NCBI GenBank assembly: GCA_046345275.1
Contig: JBKDJY010000122.1
Coordinates: forward strand, 1-34,285
Source of the DNA: UBA4416 sp046345275
GTDB lineage: Bacteria; Bacteroidota; Bacteroidia; B-17B0; Aurantibacillaceae
Length of the DNA: 34,285 nucleotides
Direction: 5' to 3'
How positions within the stretch are numbered: position 1 is the first letter of the stretch; the number at the start of each line of letters is the position of its first letter. The notes beneath the pieces are model-generated. The model had not been told where the DNA came from and searched no databases. It saw only the letters and a list, made by a program, of their open reading frames with translations. The position numbers and the translations under genes are program-made. This document shows positions 8,979-17,776 of the stretch, piece after piece.

Positions 8979-10523
8979 TTACAAAGGAATATTTCCGTGT
9001 TTTTTCTTAGGTAATACATCTACTTTATTTTCTAGCATTTTAAAGGCACGAATTAATTTTTCGCGCGTGTCTTCAGGTTTGATGACTTCATCTATATAGC
9101 CTCTTTCAGCTGCTCGATATGGATTTGCAAAGTGTTCGATGTATTCTTTTTCTTTTTCGTTCAACTTATCGATTGGGTTTTTAGCTGCTGCTATTTCATT
9201 TTTAAAAATTATTTCTGCTGCTCCTTTGGCTCCCATCACCGCAATTTCTGCACTTGGCCAAGCATAATTTATATCAGCACCAATGTGCTTGCTATTCATC
9301 ACATCATAAGCTCCACCATAAGCTTTTCTGGTAATTACAGTTATACGCGGCACAGTGGCTTCACAAAATGCGTATAATAATTTTGCGCCATTTGTAATAA
9401 TGCCATGCCACTCTTGGTCGGTACCTGGTAAAAAGCCTGGTACATCTTCAAATACCAATAATGGAATATTAAAACAGTCACAAAATCTTACAAAACGTGC
9501 TGCTTTTACCGAAGAATTTATATCTAACACACCAGCTAAAAACGCAGGCTGGTTTGCTACAATTCCAATACTTTTTCCTGCTAAACGAGCAAATCCAACA
9601 ACAATATTTTCGGCAAAATTTTTATGTACTTCCAAAAAACTGCCTTCATCAATGGTTCCTTCAATCACTTCTCTGATATCATAAGGTTGATTGGCACTTT
9701 CAGGAATAATAGAATTTAAGACAATTCTTTTTTCATCAGCATTGCTTTCGTATGGAATATGAGGTGCATCATCTTCACAATTTTGAGGAATATAACTCAA
9801 TAAAGCTTTGATGTTATTAATACATTCTATTTCATTTGCACACGAAAAATGTGTAACGCCAGATTTTGTTGAGTGTGTAGATGCTCCTCCTAATTCTTCG
9901 GAAGTTATTTCTTCATGTGTTACTGTTTTAACGACGTTTGGGCCAGTTACAAACATATAACTGGTGTTTTCTACCATCATTATAAAATCAGTAATTGCAG
10001 GGCTATATACAGCGCCACCTGCACACGGACCCATAATTGCAGATAATTGTGGAATAACACCAGATGCTAAAGTATTTTTATAAAATATGTCAGCATAGCC
10101 CCCTAATGAAACAACGCCTTCTTGTATACGGGCGCCACCGCTATCATTTAAGCCAATTAAAGGAGCGCCATTTTTCATGGCCAAATCCATGATGCGACAA
10201 ATTTTTTCGGCGTGCGTTTCTGATAATGAACCTCCAAATACTGTAAAATCTTGTGAAAATAAATATACCAATCGGCCGTTGATTGTCCCATATCCTGTTA
10301 CTACTCCATCTCCTAAATATTTTTCTCGCTCTAAACCAAATTCAGTAGAACGGTGGGTCACAAACATGCCAATTTCTTCAAAACTGCCTTCGTCTAATAA
10401 AAAATGAATTCGTTCGCGCGCAGTTAATTTACCTTTTTTATGTTGAGAGTCAATTCGTTTTTGACCACCTCCCAAGATGGCTTCAGCTTGTTTTTGTTCG
10501 AGTATAGATAATTTAGAATTCAT
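8979..10523 (-). CDS. Acyl-CoA (probably propionyl-CoA) carboxylase beta subunit
   Basis: Carboxyltransferase subunit that moves CO2 from carboxybiotin to an acyl-CoA, normally paired with a biotin carboxylase/carrier protein that is not encoded here. Residues are counted from ATG 10523 (514 aa); a TTG eight codons earlier is in frame but lacks family similarity, whereas MNSKLSILEQ aligns with usual starts. Visible motifs are NDSGGARIQEG (126-136), the first oxyanion region GPCAGGAVYSPA (166-177) and the second RKAYGGAYDVM (399-409). Asp in the GGAYDVM motif is the residue linked to propionyl-CoA preference in Streptomyces PccB-type enzymes (Ile in acetyl-CoA-tolerant ones), so propionyl-CoA is favoured. 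The methylmalonyl-CoA decarboxylase alpha subunit is a related alternative. Confidence 0.9.
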   Translation of the reverse strand: MNSKLSILEQKQAEAILGGGQKRIDSQHKKGKLTARERIHFLLDEGSFEEIGMFVTHRSTEFGLEREKYLGDGVVTGYGTINGRLVYLFSQDFTVFGGSLSETHAEKICRIMDLAMKNGAPLIGLNDSGGARIQEGVVSLGGYADIFYKNTLASGVIPQLSAIMGPCAGGAVYSPAITDFIMMVENTSYMFVTGPNVVKTVTHEEITSEELGGASTHSTKSGVTHFSCANEIECINNIKALLSYIPQNCEDDAPHIPYESNADEKRIVLNSIIPESANQPYDIREVIEGTIDEGSFLEVHKNFAENIVVGFARLAGKSIGIVANQPAFLAGVLDINSSVKAARFVRFCDCFNIPLLVFEDVPGFLPGTDQEWHGIITNGAKLLYAFCEATVPRITVITRKAYGGAYDVMNSKHIGADINYAWPSAEIAVMGAKGAAEIIFKNEIAAAKNPIDKLNEKEKEYIEHFANPYRAAERGYIDEVIKPEDTREKLIRAFKMLENKVDVLPKKKHGNIPL

Positions 10524-10933
10524 AGAGATAAATATTAAGTTTTTCAAATAAAACTAAAGAATGAAAAGATTTTTTAGCTAAATTGATGTTTTAAATATAC
10601 AATTTTACTTTTTATACAGAGATTGTGAATTTAAAATAGTTTTTAAAAGGAGAAACGTGAGGAGTTGATTGAAAAATAAGTAAATACCTGATGATAGGCA
10701 TGAAAAATTAGTTTCAATTTTTATTTTTAATTTAGATCAATGAAATTGCAGATGAGCCATTCAGAAACCATTAATCAAAAGAATAATTCTCTTTCTAAAA
10801 AAAAATTATTTGTTCGAAAGAACCAATTAATCTTATTTAAAATAAATAATGCCCATCCAAATTTAAAATAACTTGTAACAAAAATCCTAATTACTGAGTA
10901 AAACGAATGCGTGAATAAAAATCGGAACCTTTT
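10524..10933. other. 410-bp AT-rich divergent intergenic region
   Basis: The region separates the leftward carboxylase gene from the rightward E1/nitroreductase block. No exact TAnnTTTG element was found on either strand. It contains a small hairpin GTTC-GAAA-GAAC near 10813-10824 and one short frame with an ATG (10740-10871, listed separately). No tRNA or other structured RNA was recognised. Confidence 0.5.
10740..10871 (+). CDS. Possible 43-residue small protein ahead of the E1/nitroreductase gene (weak)
   Basis: An ATG-initiated frame encodes 43 residues beginning MKLQMSHSETINQKNNSL and ending NNAHPNLK, with a second Met at residue 5. It is basic, has no Cys and no hydrophobic signal. It ends 62 bp before the E1/nitroreductase start. 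A frame of this length is not rare by chance in DNA this AT-rich, and there is no clear ribosome site. I list it only because a small substrate peptide next to an E1-like enzyme would matter. Confidence 0.15.
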   Translation: MKLQMSHSETINQKNNSLSKKKLFVRKNQLILFKINNAHPNLK

Positions 10934-13252
10934 ATGAAAAAAAAAATAGAAAGCATCAAACAAAAAAACAAATTGATAGATGACACTTTTAATGTTGAGT
11001 TTTATCGCTTATCAAAAGAAGATGATAAACAAAAATTAAACGATTTATTAAACACACAAGGCTGCATTACCATACATGATGAGCTGCTTGGGCAACTGGA
11101 GGAATTGGTTAAATCACAAAATCCAAAAACTATATTTACAAAAGAATCCCTTAAAAAATCTGCAATAAAGTACATAGGAAATACACCTTTTGAAGAATAT
11201 GGCGTTTGGGTATATTATCCTTGGTCAAACAAACTCATTCATCTTTTGGATGAAGAAGAGTTTGTATTTGTAAGAACAAATAGAAATCAATATAAAATTA
11301 CACCAGAAGAAGAATCCCTCTTGTCTACAAAAAAAATAGGTGTGATAGGATTATCAGTAGGTCAATCAATTGCTTTGACCATTGCGATGGAAAGAAGTTG
11401 TGGAGAATTAAGAATTGCAGATTTTGACATATTAGAATTGAGCAATTTAAATAGAATTAGAACAGGTACTCACAATTTAGGTGTCAAGAAAACAATCGCT
11501 GTTGCTAGAGAAATTGCAGAGATTGATCCTTATTTAAAAGTAGTTTGTTTTAGTGAAGGAATAACGGAAGAGAACATTGATAATTTTATAATTCAAAATG
11601 GAAAACTAGATTTACTTGTTGATGAGTGCGATGGTTTAGTTGTAAAAATTCTTTGTCGTCAAAAAGCAAAACATTATGGAGTGCCTGTAGTGATGGATAC
11701 GAGTGACAGGGGAATGTTAGATGTAGAACGATTTGATTTAGAGCCTAATCGTCCAATATTTCATGGATTTATTGACCACTTAGATATTAATGATATTAAA
11801 AAAGCAAAAACAAATGAAGAAAAAGTGCCATATATTTTACCAATACTTGGTATAGAAACGTTATCAAATAGGATGAAAGCTTCAATGTTAGAAATTGAAC
11901 AATCCATATCCACTTGGCCTCAGTTGGCTTCTTCAGTTGTTTTAGGTGGAGGAATTGGAGCAGACGTTAGCAGAAGAATTTTGTTAAATCAATTTCATGA
12001 TTCAGGAAGATATTTTATAGATCTTGAAGATTTGATTGCCAATAAAATTAAAAATTCAAAAGTAAAGGAAAGTATTATTTTTCAAGATGAAACAATCAAG
12101 AAGTTAACTGAATCTGAAATAAGAGAAATTGCAACTAATTTAGCTATTCCTCTTAATGAGGAAAACTATTCTCCAACAAAAGCTGAAATAAATAATATCG
12201 TTGAATCTGCTATTAAAGCTCCTTCTGGAGGAAATTCACAACCATGGAAATGGTATTATGAAAAGGGAAATTTATTTTTATTTCATGATCAAATACTTTC
12301 TGATTCATTATTAGATTTTAATCACCTAGCTTCTTATGTCAGTTTTGGTGCGGCAACTGAAAACTTATTTTTAAAGTCACATCAAATTGGATTAAATCCA
12401 ACTGTTAAGTTATTTCCGAAAAAATCAGATAAAAGAATAGTCTGTCAGTATACGTTTTTGAAGATTAAAAATGATTCCTCAACATTTGATTTTAATTACC
12501 TAGTAGATGAAATTGAAACCAGATTGACGAATAGAATAATTTCAGAGAGAGTTATTATAAATAAAGATAATCTTGAACAATTAAAAAAAGTTTCATCTTC
12601 TGTAGACGGATCTCAATTACTAGTGATAGATGATTTTTCTGAAATTGAGAAGTTGGCAGAAATTATTTCAAAAGTAGAAAAATTAAGAATATTTCATAAA
12701 AGAGGACATTCTGATTTCGTAAATGAAATTAGGTGGTCTGATCATGAAAATTTCGAAAAACGAGATGGGATTGATTTAAAAACCATTGATCTAACAGAAA
12801 CTGAAAAAGCTGGTTTATATGTTTCAAAAAAATGGGAGGTCGTTAAAAATTTAAAGAATTGGAACAAAGGCAGTGCGTTTGAAAAATTAGCAAATAAAAC
12901 CGTTTTAAATTCTTCAGCTATTTGTTTAATTACAATGCCAGACAATTCAGAAGTAAGTTATTTTAAAGCAGGACAATCGATACAGAGGACATGGTTAGCT
13001 GCAAATAAAATGGGAATTTCTTTTCAACCCATATCACCTGCAACTTTCTTTTTTGCTCGTTTGATTCATGGAAAAGGTTTAGATTTAGAAGAAGAACAGA
13101 TTGAAGAGCTAAGGAGCTTAAGAAAAAAATATGAAACAATATTTAATTTAGATTTAAAAACACAAGATATATTTCTATTTAGGTTATTTATAGCAAAGCA
13201 GCCTTCAACAAAATCAATAAGACGTAAAATGGAAGACGTTTTAGTTTATTAA
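10934..13252 (+). CDS. E1-like (ThiF) adenylyltransferase fused to a nitroreductase domain
   Basis: A 772-residue two-domain protein resembling the Rv1355c-type fusion known from mycobacteria. The ThiF/E1 domain (about 100-375) has the nucleotide loop GVIGLSVGQS (136-145), then ADFDILELSNLNR (162-174) with the Asp and Asn-Arg expected at the ATP site, and GVKKTIAVAREIAEIDP (183-199). No MoeB-style CxxC zinc pairs are seen. The nitroreductase domain (about 414-765) has the FMN-binding APSGGNSQPWKW (429-440) and a C-terminal AGQSIQRTWLAANKMGIS (679-696). E1-like enzymes adenylate carboxylates; nitroreductase-fold flavoproteins reduce or dehydrogenate small molecules. The substrate is unknown. 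The next gene starts 29 bp later, so the two are probably co-transcribed. Confidence 0.85.
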   Translation: MKKKIESIKQKNKLIDDTFNVEFYRLSKEDDKQKLNDLLNTQGCITIHDELLGQLEELVKSQNPKTIFTKESLKKSAIKYIGNTPFEEYGVWVYYPWSNKLIHLLDEEEFVFVRTNRNQYKITPEEESLLSTKKIGVIGLSVGQSIALTIAMERSCGELRIADFDILELSNLNRIRTGTHNLGVKKTIAVAREIAEIDPYLKVVCFSEGITEENIDNFIIQNGKLDLLVDECDGLVVKILCRQKAKHYGVPVVMDTSDRGMLDVERFDLEPNRPIFHGFIDHLDINDIKKAKTNEEKVPYILPILGIETLSNRMKASMLEIEQSISTWPQLASSVVLGGGIGADVSRRILLNQFHDSGRYFIDLEDLIANKIKNSKVKESIIFQDETIKKLTESEIREIATNLAIPLNEENYSPTKAEINNIVESAIKAPSGGNSQPWKWYYEKGNLFLFHDQILSDSLLDFNHLASYVSFGAATENLFLKSHQIGLNPTVKLFPKKSDKRIVCQYTFLKIKNDSSTFDFNYLVDEIETRLTNRIISERVIINKDNLEQLKKVSSSVDGSQLLVIDDFSEIEKLAEIISKVEKLRIFHKRGHSDFVNEIRWSDHENFEKRDGIDLKTIDLTETEKAGLYVSKKWEVVKNLKNWNKGSAFEKLANKTVLNSSAICLITMPDNSEVSYFKAGQSIQRTWLAANKMGISFQPISPATFFFARLIHGKGLDLEEEQIEELRSLRKKYETIFNLDLKTQDIFLFRLFIAKQPSTKSIRRKMEDVLVY

Positions 13253-13281
13253 TATTTTAAAAGAAATCTCAAGTATTTAAA

Positions 13282-14031
13282 ATGATTAAAATCCGTGCCT
13301 TTAGAGCAATTAATAATCCAACTGCCTGTCAGGAATACCTGAAAGGCCATATGCAAGTGCTAATCGATTACAACGTTATGAAAGTAACGTCATATAATCA
13401 AGCATGGACAAGTAATCCATCTGTTTATGTACTTACTGCAGAAATGGAGGAAACAGGGGTGATGGTTGGAGGAATTAGAATCGAAATTACAAAAGGCGAT
13501 ATTCCTTTACCTATTGAAACAGCCATTGGGAAATTAGATAGCAGAATTTACAAGTTAGTTGAGCAATATGGTATCGACGGTGGAGTTGGTGAACTTTGTG
13601 GCTTATGGAATTCGAAAGAAATTAAAGGACTAGGTGCTAGTTTTTTTTTAACAAGAGCCGCTATTTCAGTTATTAATCAAATAAATTTTAAAACATTAAT
13701 TGGCATTTGTGCAGAGTATACTTTGGAAATGTTTACGAATGTTGGTTTTGAAATAGACCATTCTTTAGGAAATAATGGAGAATTTCCTTATCCAGATGAA
13801 AGGTATATAACCCGAGCCTTGGGTATTTTAAATGCTGAAACCCTAAAAAGAGCAAACCCGTTTGATAGAGATATTATATTAGGTTTGCGCGCTAATCCTA
13901 CTCAAACTAGGGAAGAAATTGGCTCCAAAGGACCAGTTAAAATTAATTATGATTTAATTATTGAGAATCCTGATACCTTAGTATATAAATCAAAAAATAA
14001 TTATGCTCTTAAGGAAAAAGTTTGCTCTTAA
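13282..14031 (+). CDS. GNAT-like acyltransferase (autoinducer-synthase-like pattern)
   Basis: A 249-residue protein with a GNAT/acyl-CoA N-acyltransferase pattern. Strands at SVYVLTAEMEETGVMVGGIRI (about 47-67) are followed by GVGELCGLWNSKEIKGLGAS (101-120), where an acidic residue in the ELxGLW strand precedes a G-x-G pantetheine loop. The next helix is FFLTRAAISVINQ (121-133), then a strand KTLIGICAEYTLEMFTNVGF (137-156). The order (E-strand, helix, strand, T..M..VGF) recalls LuxI-type and related acyltransferases, but the similarity is structural and I cannot assign a substrate. The C-terminal 70 residues extend beyond a minimal GNAT fold. It follows the E1/nitroreductase gene by 29 bp and is followed by a 103-bp gap, then the sensor kinase. 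Confidence 0.65.
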   Translation: MIKIRAFRAINNPTACQEYLKGHMQVLIDYNVMKVTSYNQAWTSNPSVYVLTAEMEETGVMVGGIRIEITKGDIPLPIETAIGKLDSRIYKLVEQYGIDGGVGELCGLWNSKEIKGLGASFFLTRAAISVINQINFKTLIGICAEYTLEMFTNVGFEIDHSLGNNGEFPYPDERYITRALGILNAETLKRANPFDRDIILGLRANPTQTREEIGSKGPVKINYDLIIENPDTLVYKSKNNYALKEKVCS

Positions 14032-14134
14032 ATTTTGTAAAATTTATTTTTAAAAAATAAATAAACTTGTGTTTGCAAATCAATAAATTTATACGAGTAG
14101 CTAATTTTAATTAATCTACAAATTACATTTACAG

Positions 14135-16273
14135 ATGAAGAAATCCATTACTTTAAATTTAGCAATCGTTCTATCTATTTTTTTGTTTTCAAAAAGCGTT
14201 TATTCTCAAGCTTCCGTTATAATAAATGATACCAAAAAAAAAGTAGATGTATGCTTGAATTCCCTCATTTATGAAGATAAAACCAATCAACTTGCTTTTA
14301 AAGATATAATATCAAAATCATTTACCCCAACCAATTCAAAAGTACCAAACTTAGGCATTACTAATTCTACATTTTGGTTAAAAATCCCGATAATAAATAT
14401 AACCAGTGAAACGCATTTTTTATTAAACATAGATTTACCAAATTTAGATTTTGTTGAATTATACGATAGAGATAAAAATAACAAACTAAGGATTATTCAA
14501 ATGGGAGAGCATCTTCCATTCTATATGAGAAATTACGAAGTTCCTGCTTATATTTTTGAACTTAATATTTTACAAGGACAATCAAAGGAAATCTATTTAA
14601 AATTAAAATGTAAAGAGGCACTTCAACTGCCAATTACAATAGGTGCTGATGAAGTTATATTGAATGAACAAAAAGATAGTGGCATTTTACTTGGAATATT
14701 TGTAGGTATAATGCTATCAATGATTTTATATAACTTGTTCATTTATTTTTCAGCGAGTGATCGCAGTTACTTATTTTATGTCCTTTATATTATTTGTGTA
14801 ACTCTGACGCAAACATCAAGTCATGGGTTTCCTTTTCAGTACTTATGGCCAAATACTCCTATAATTGCCCAATATAGTTTATTCGTTTTTCCAGCAGTTG
14901 CGGGGATAGCTGGTATACATTTCATGAATGTATTTTTAAATGTAAAAACGCGTGTCGAAAAACTATATTATTTTTCATTTATTTTTTATGCACCTTATCT
15001 TACTTCAATTATACTTTTATTTTTTGAATACTATAAAATCAGTCACACATTAATAGAAATCAACGCAGCGCTTGTGAGTATTTATTTATTGATAACACCA
15101 ATCATCATTTTAAAAGGAGGATATACGCCCGCTAAATATTTTTTGATAGCTTGGTCCTTTTTCTTAATAGGTGTTATCATATTTATTCTAAAAGATTTTG
15201 AAATATTACCTTACAATAATTTTACAAGATATACCATGATTATCGGCTCCGCACTCGAAACAATCTTGCTTTCTTTTGCCTTAGCAGATCGCATCAATAT
15301 TTTAAAAAAAGAAAAAGAAAAATCACAAGATCTTGCTTTGATTGCTATGAGAGATAAAAGAAAAGTAATTGCCGACCAAAACAAAGAATTAGAAAAAACA
15401 GTGGCCATCAGAACACAAGAATTACAAACTACTTTATCTAATCTTAAAGATGCGCAAGTGCAATTGGTTAATGCTGAAAAAATGGCTTCTTTAGGACAAT
15501 TAACAGCTGGCATCGCACATGAAATCAATAACCCAATAAATTTTGTGACAGCAAATATAAAGCCTTTGAAATTGGATATTGTTGACTTACTTGAATTATT
15601 AAATAAATATGAAGCGCTTAAGCCTGACGAAAAATCTGTCAATCAATTTAAAGAAATAGAAAAATATAGAAAAGACATTGATATTGAATACATCAAAAAA
15701 GAAATGGATGATTTGCTTACAGGTATTGAAAATGGAGCACAACGCACAGCTGATATTGTTGTTGGTTTAAAAAACTTTTCAAGGTTGGATGAAAGCGAAA
15801 TAAAAAAAGCCAATATCAATGAAGGGATATTATCTACTCTGTTATTAATTAAAAGGAGCGTACCCGACAATACGGAAGTTATTACCGAATTAGGTGAAAT
15901 ACCAATTATTGAATGTTTACCTGGCAAGCTTAACCAAGTGTTTATGAATTTGTTTAGCAATGCCCTCTATGCCATTGCTGAAAAAAAAGATGGTGGACCA
16001 AACAAATTAATCATAAAAACCTACGAGTTAGGAGATAAGATTTGCATGAGTTTAGAAGACACTGGAATTGGCATGAGTGAGGAAGTAAAAAATAAAATAT
16101 TTGAACCATTTTTTACAACAAAGGATGTAGGCGAAGGGACAGGCTTGGGAATGTCAATCGTTTTTAAAATTTTAGAGAATCATCAAGCAAAATTAGAAGT
16201 AGAATCCAAGGTTGGCATTGGAACAAAATTTTTGCTTACATTGAACAAAAACATTATAGAATTAAAATCATGA
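14135..16273 (+). CDS. 7TMR-DISM membrane sensor histidine kinase
   Basis: A 712-residue sensor kinase. A signal peptide (1-25, cleaved near SVYSQ) leads into a periplasmic 7TMR-DISM extracellular domain (about 30-165; note the conserved ITNSTFWLKIP at 75-85), which in this family is thought to bind small ligands, possibly carbohydrates. Seven transmembrane segments follow (about 183-388), then a coiled coil (390-440). The kinase core has the phospho-acceptor H462 in AGIAHEINNPINF, N-box QVFMNLFSNALYAI (601-614), G1 DTGIGMS (642-648), F-box EPFF and G2 GEGTGLGMSI (666-675). It has no receiver domain. Its stop overlaps the next start by 4 bp (ATGA), so sensor and receiver are translationally coupled. 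Confidence 0.93.
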   Translation: MKKSITLNLAIVLSIFLFSKSVYSQASVIINDTKKKVDVCLNSLIYEDKTNQLAFKDIISKSFTPTNSKVPNLGITNSTFWLKIPIINITSETHFLLNIDLPNLDFVELYDRDKNNKLRIIQMGEHLPFYMRNYEVPAYIFELNILQGQSKEIYLKLKCKEALQLPITIGADEVILNEQKDSGILLGIFVGIMLSMILYNLFIYFSASDRSYLFYVLYIICVTLTQTSSHGFPFQYLWPNTPIIAQYSLFVFPAVAGIAGIHFMNVFLNVKTRVEKLYYFSFIFYAPYLTSIILLFFEYYKISHTLIEINAALVSIYLLITPIIILKGGYTPAKYFLIAWSFFLIGVIIFILKDFEILPYNNFTRYTMIIGSALETILLSFALADRINILKKEKEKSQDLALIAMRDKRKVIADQNKELEKTVAIRTQELQTTLSNLKDAQVQLVNAEKMASLGQLTAGIAHEINNPINFVTANIKPLKLDIVDLLELLNKYEALKPDEKSVNQFKEIEKYRKDIDIEYIKKEMDDLLTGIENGAQRTADIVVGLKNFSRLDESEIKKANINEGILSTLLLIKRSVPDNTEVITELGEIPIIECLPGKLNQVFMNLFSNALYAIAEKKDGGPNKLIIKTYELGDKICMSLEDTGIGMSEEVKNKIFEPFFTTKDVGEGTGLGMSIVFKILENHQAKLEVESKVGIGTKFLLTLNKNIIELKS

Positions 16274-17367
16274 TGGTTGAAGAAAAAATAAAAGTCTTAT
16301 TTGTTGATGATGAGGAACAAAATCTTATTTCTTTTAGAGCCAATTTCAGGAAGGCATATGAGATTCATACAGCGTTAAACGCAAAAGATGCTTTAGATTT
16401 TTTAGAGAAAAATCCAGTGCATATAATTATTTCAGACCAAAGAATGCCAAACATTACTGGCGTTGATTTTTTAGAACAAACTGTAAAACTATATCCTGAC
16501 AGTATTCGGTTATTAATTACTGGCCAATCAGACATTGATGTGGTGGTTGATGCGATTAACCGTGGACAAATTACCAAGTTTATTACCAAGCCTTGGGATT
16601 GGGAAAAACTTTCATTAGCCATTGATAATTGTGCAAGTTTGTATCAATACAGAACTGAAATTAAAAATAAAAATGCGGAGCTTCAAAAAATAAATGAAGA
16701 ACTAAATAAATTTGTCTATAGCGTATCACATGATTTGCGTTCACCTTTAACGTCTATCTTAGGCTTAACTAATCTTGCTAAAGAAATGCCCGAAATGGTT
16801 GTTGCTCAACCTTATTTTGAAATGATTGAAGGTAGAGTAATAAAATTAGATGGATTTATAAAAAAAATTATTGCCTATTATAAAAATGGCAGACCAGAGG
16901 AATTAATAAAAGATATTGATTTTAAGAATTTGATTGAATCTGTCTGGGATCCGCTCAAAGATCAAGACTTATCAATTAAGTTTGAATTAAATGTGAATCA
17001 AAATGGCACTTTTTCAGGCGATTTATTTAGACTAGAAATTATATTGGATAATTTAATTTCCAATGCAATTAAGTATCAGAACCCATTAAATGACAATCGA
17101 AACATTCATGTGACAGTTGATAGTGATGATAAAATAGCAAAAATAATAATTTCAGACAATGGCGTTGGAATAGATCAGTCGCAAATTGACAATGTATTTA
17201 AATTATTTTACCGCGCTGAAAACTCATTAAATGCCTCTGGAAGTGGTATTGGCCTTTATATTGTTAAAGAGGCGGTAGAAAAAATGAATGGTAAAATATC
17301 AGTCAATTCTGAGCAATTGGTTAAAACCAGTATTGAAATTGAAATCCCAAATAAAAAAGAAAAATGA
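16270..17367 (+). CDS. Receiver-histidine kinase hybrid protein
   Basis: A 365-residue soluble protein with an N-terminal receiver and a C-terminal kinase. The receiver (8-122) has acidic D13-D14, phospho-acceptor D56 in ISDQRMPN, T84 in LLITG and K107 in ITKPWDWEKL. A short coiled coil (about 128-147) leads to HisKA with H154 in SVSHDLRSPLTSI, N-box LDNLISNAIKY (259-269), G1 DNGVGI (296-301) and G2 SGSGIGLYI (323-331). There are no membrane segments. The inverted order (receiver first) suits a relay in which the upstream 7TMR kinase phosphorylates the receiver and thereby tunes the kinase. Tandem ATGs occur at 16270 and 16273. It overlaps both neighbours by 4 bp. Confidence 0.92.
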   Translation: MMVEEKIKVLFVDDEEQNLISFRANFRKAYEIHTALNAKDALDFLEKNPVHIIISDQRMPNITGVDFLEQTVKLYPDSIRLLITGQSDIDVVVDAINRGQITKFITKPWDWEKLSLAIDNCASLYQYRTEIKNKNAELQKINEELNKFVYSVSHDLRSPLTSILGLTNLAKEMPEMVVAQPYFEMIEGRVIKLDGFIKKIIAYYKNGRPEELIKDIDFKNLIESVWDPLKDQDLSIKFELNVNQNGTFSGDLFRLEIILDNLISNAIKYQNPLNDNRNIHVTVDSDDKIAKIIISDNGVGIDQSQIDNVFKLFYRAENSLNASGSGIGLYIVKEAVEKMNGKISVNSEQLVKTSIEIEIPNKKEK

Positions 17368-17765
17368 GAAAAAATTTAACCGTCATGTTAATTGATGATA
17401 GTAAGCTAGATTTATATATCAATTACTTATTTATTAACAGAATTGAAATAGCAGATACTATTTTACAATATGAATCGGGAACTAAAGCTTTCCGTTTTTT
17501 ATCAGAAACCGACTATACGGCTTGGCCTGATTTGATATTATTAGACATTAACATGCCAGTAATGAATGGTTTTGAATTTTTGGAAAAATACAATACGCTC
17601 CCAGAAAACGCAAAACAAAAATGTAAAATAATCATGGTTTCTTCTACCTTGGATGAGGGAGAAATTTCAAAAGCCAACGAACATCCTTTGGTTTTGAAAT
17701 TGCTTGAAAAACCAATCAACACAAAAGAATTAAAAAAAATATTACTACAAGAAAAAATTATTTAA
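17364..17765 (+). CDS. Single-domain response regulator
   Basis: A 133-residue CheY-like receiver without an output domain. The acidic pair is D11-D12, the phospho-acceptor is D61 in LLDINMPVMNGFEFL (59-73), the Thr/Ser switch is S93 in IMVSSTLDEGE, and the conserved Lys is K116 in LEKPINT. Its start codon overlaps the stop of the hybrid kinase by 4 bp. With no DNA-binding or enzymatic domain, the output must pass through protein-protein contact or further phosphotransfer. It is the last gene of the block that starts at 10934 or at 14135. Confidence 0.92.
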   Translation: MRKNLTVMLIDDSKLDLYINYLFINRIEIADTILQYESGTKAFRFLSETDYTAWPDLILLDINMPVMNGFEFLEKYNTLPENAKQKCKIIMVSSTLDEGEISKANEHPLVLKLLEKPINTKELKKILLQEKII

Positions 17766-17776
17766 ACTTTTTGTTT

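Noticed and set aside
8960..8982. AU-rich hairpin between the SDR and carboxylase stops as a terminator
   Set aside because: Nine weak pairs including a G-U and no clean T tract after the stem; unlikely to terminate efficiently.
10524..10547. Upstream in-frame TTG start for the carboxylase beta subunit
   Set aside because: It adds eight residues with no family similarity; the ATG at 10523 matches the usual start of these enzymes.
10934..14031. Classical thiazole/oxazole peptide or cyanobactin cluster
   Set aside because: No YcaO cyclodehydratase, protease or convincing precursor peptide is present; only the E1-like and nitroreductase folds are shared.
15211..15642. 143-codon antisense frame inside the sensor kinase gene
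   Set aside because: It mirrors the coding frame of a well-supported kinase, has no domain and no promoter; the same applies to antisense frames inside sbtA, icd, the helicase and the carboxylase genes.
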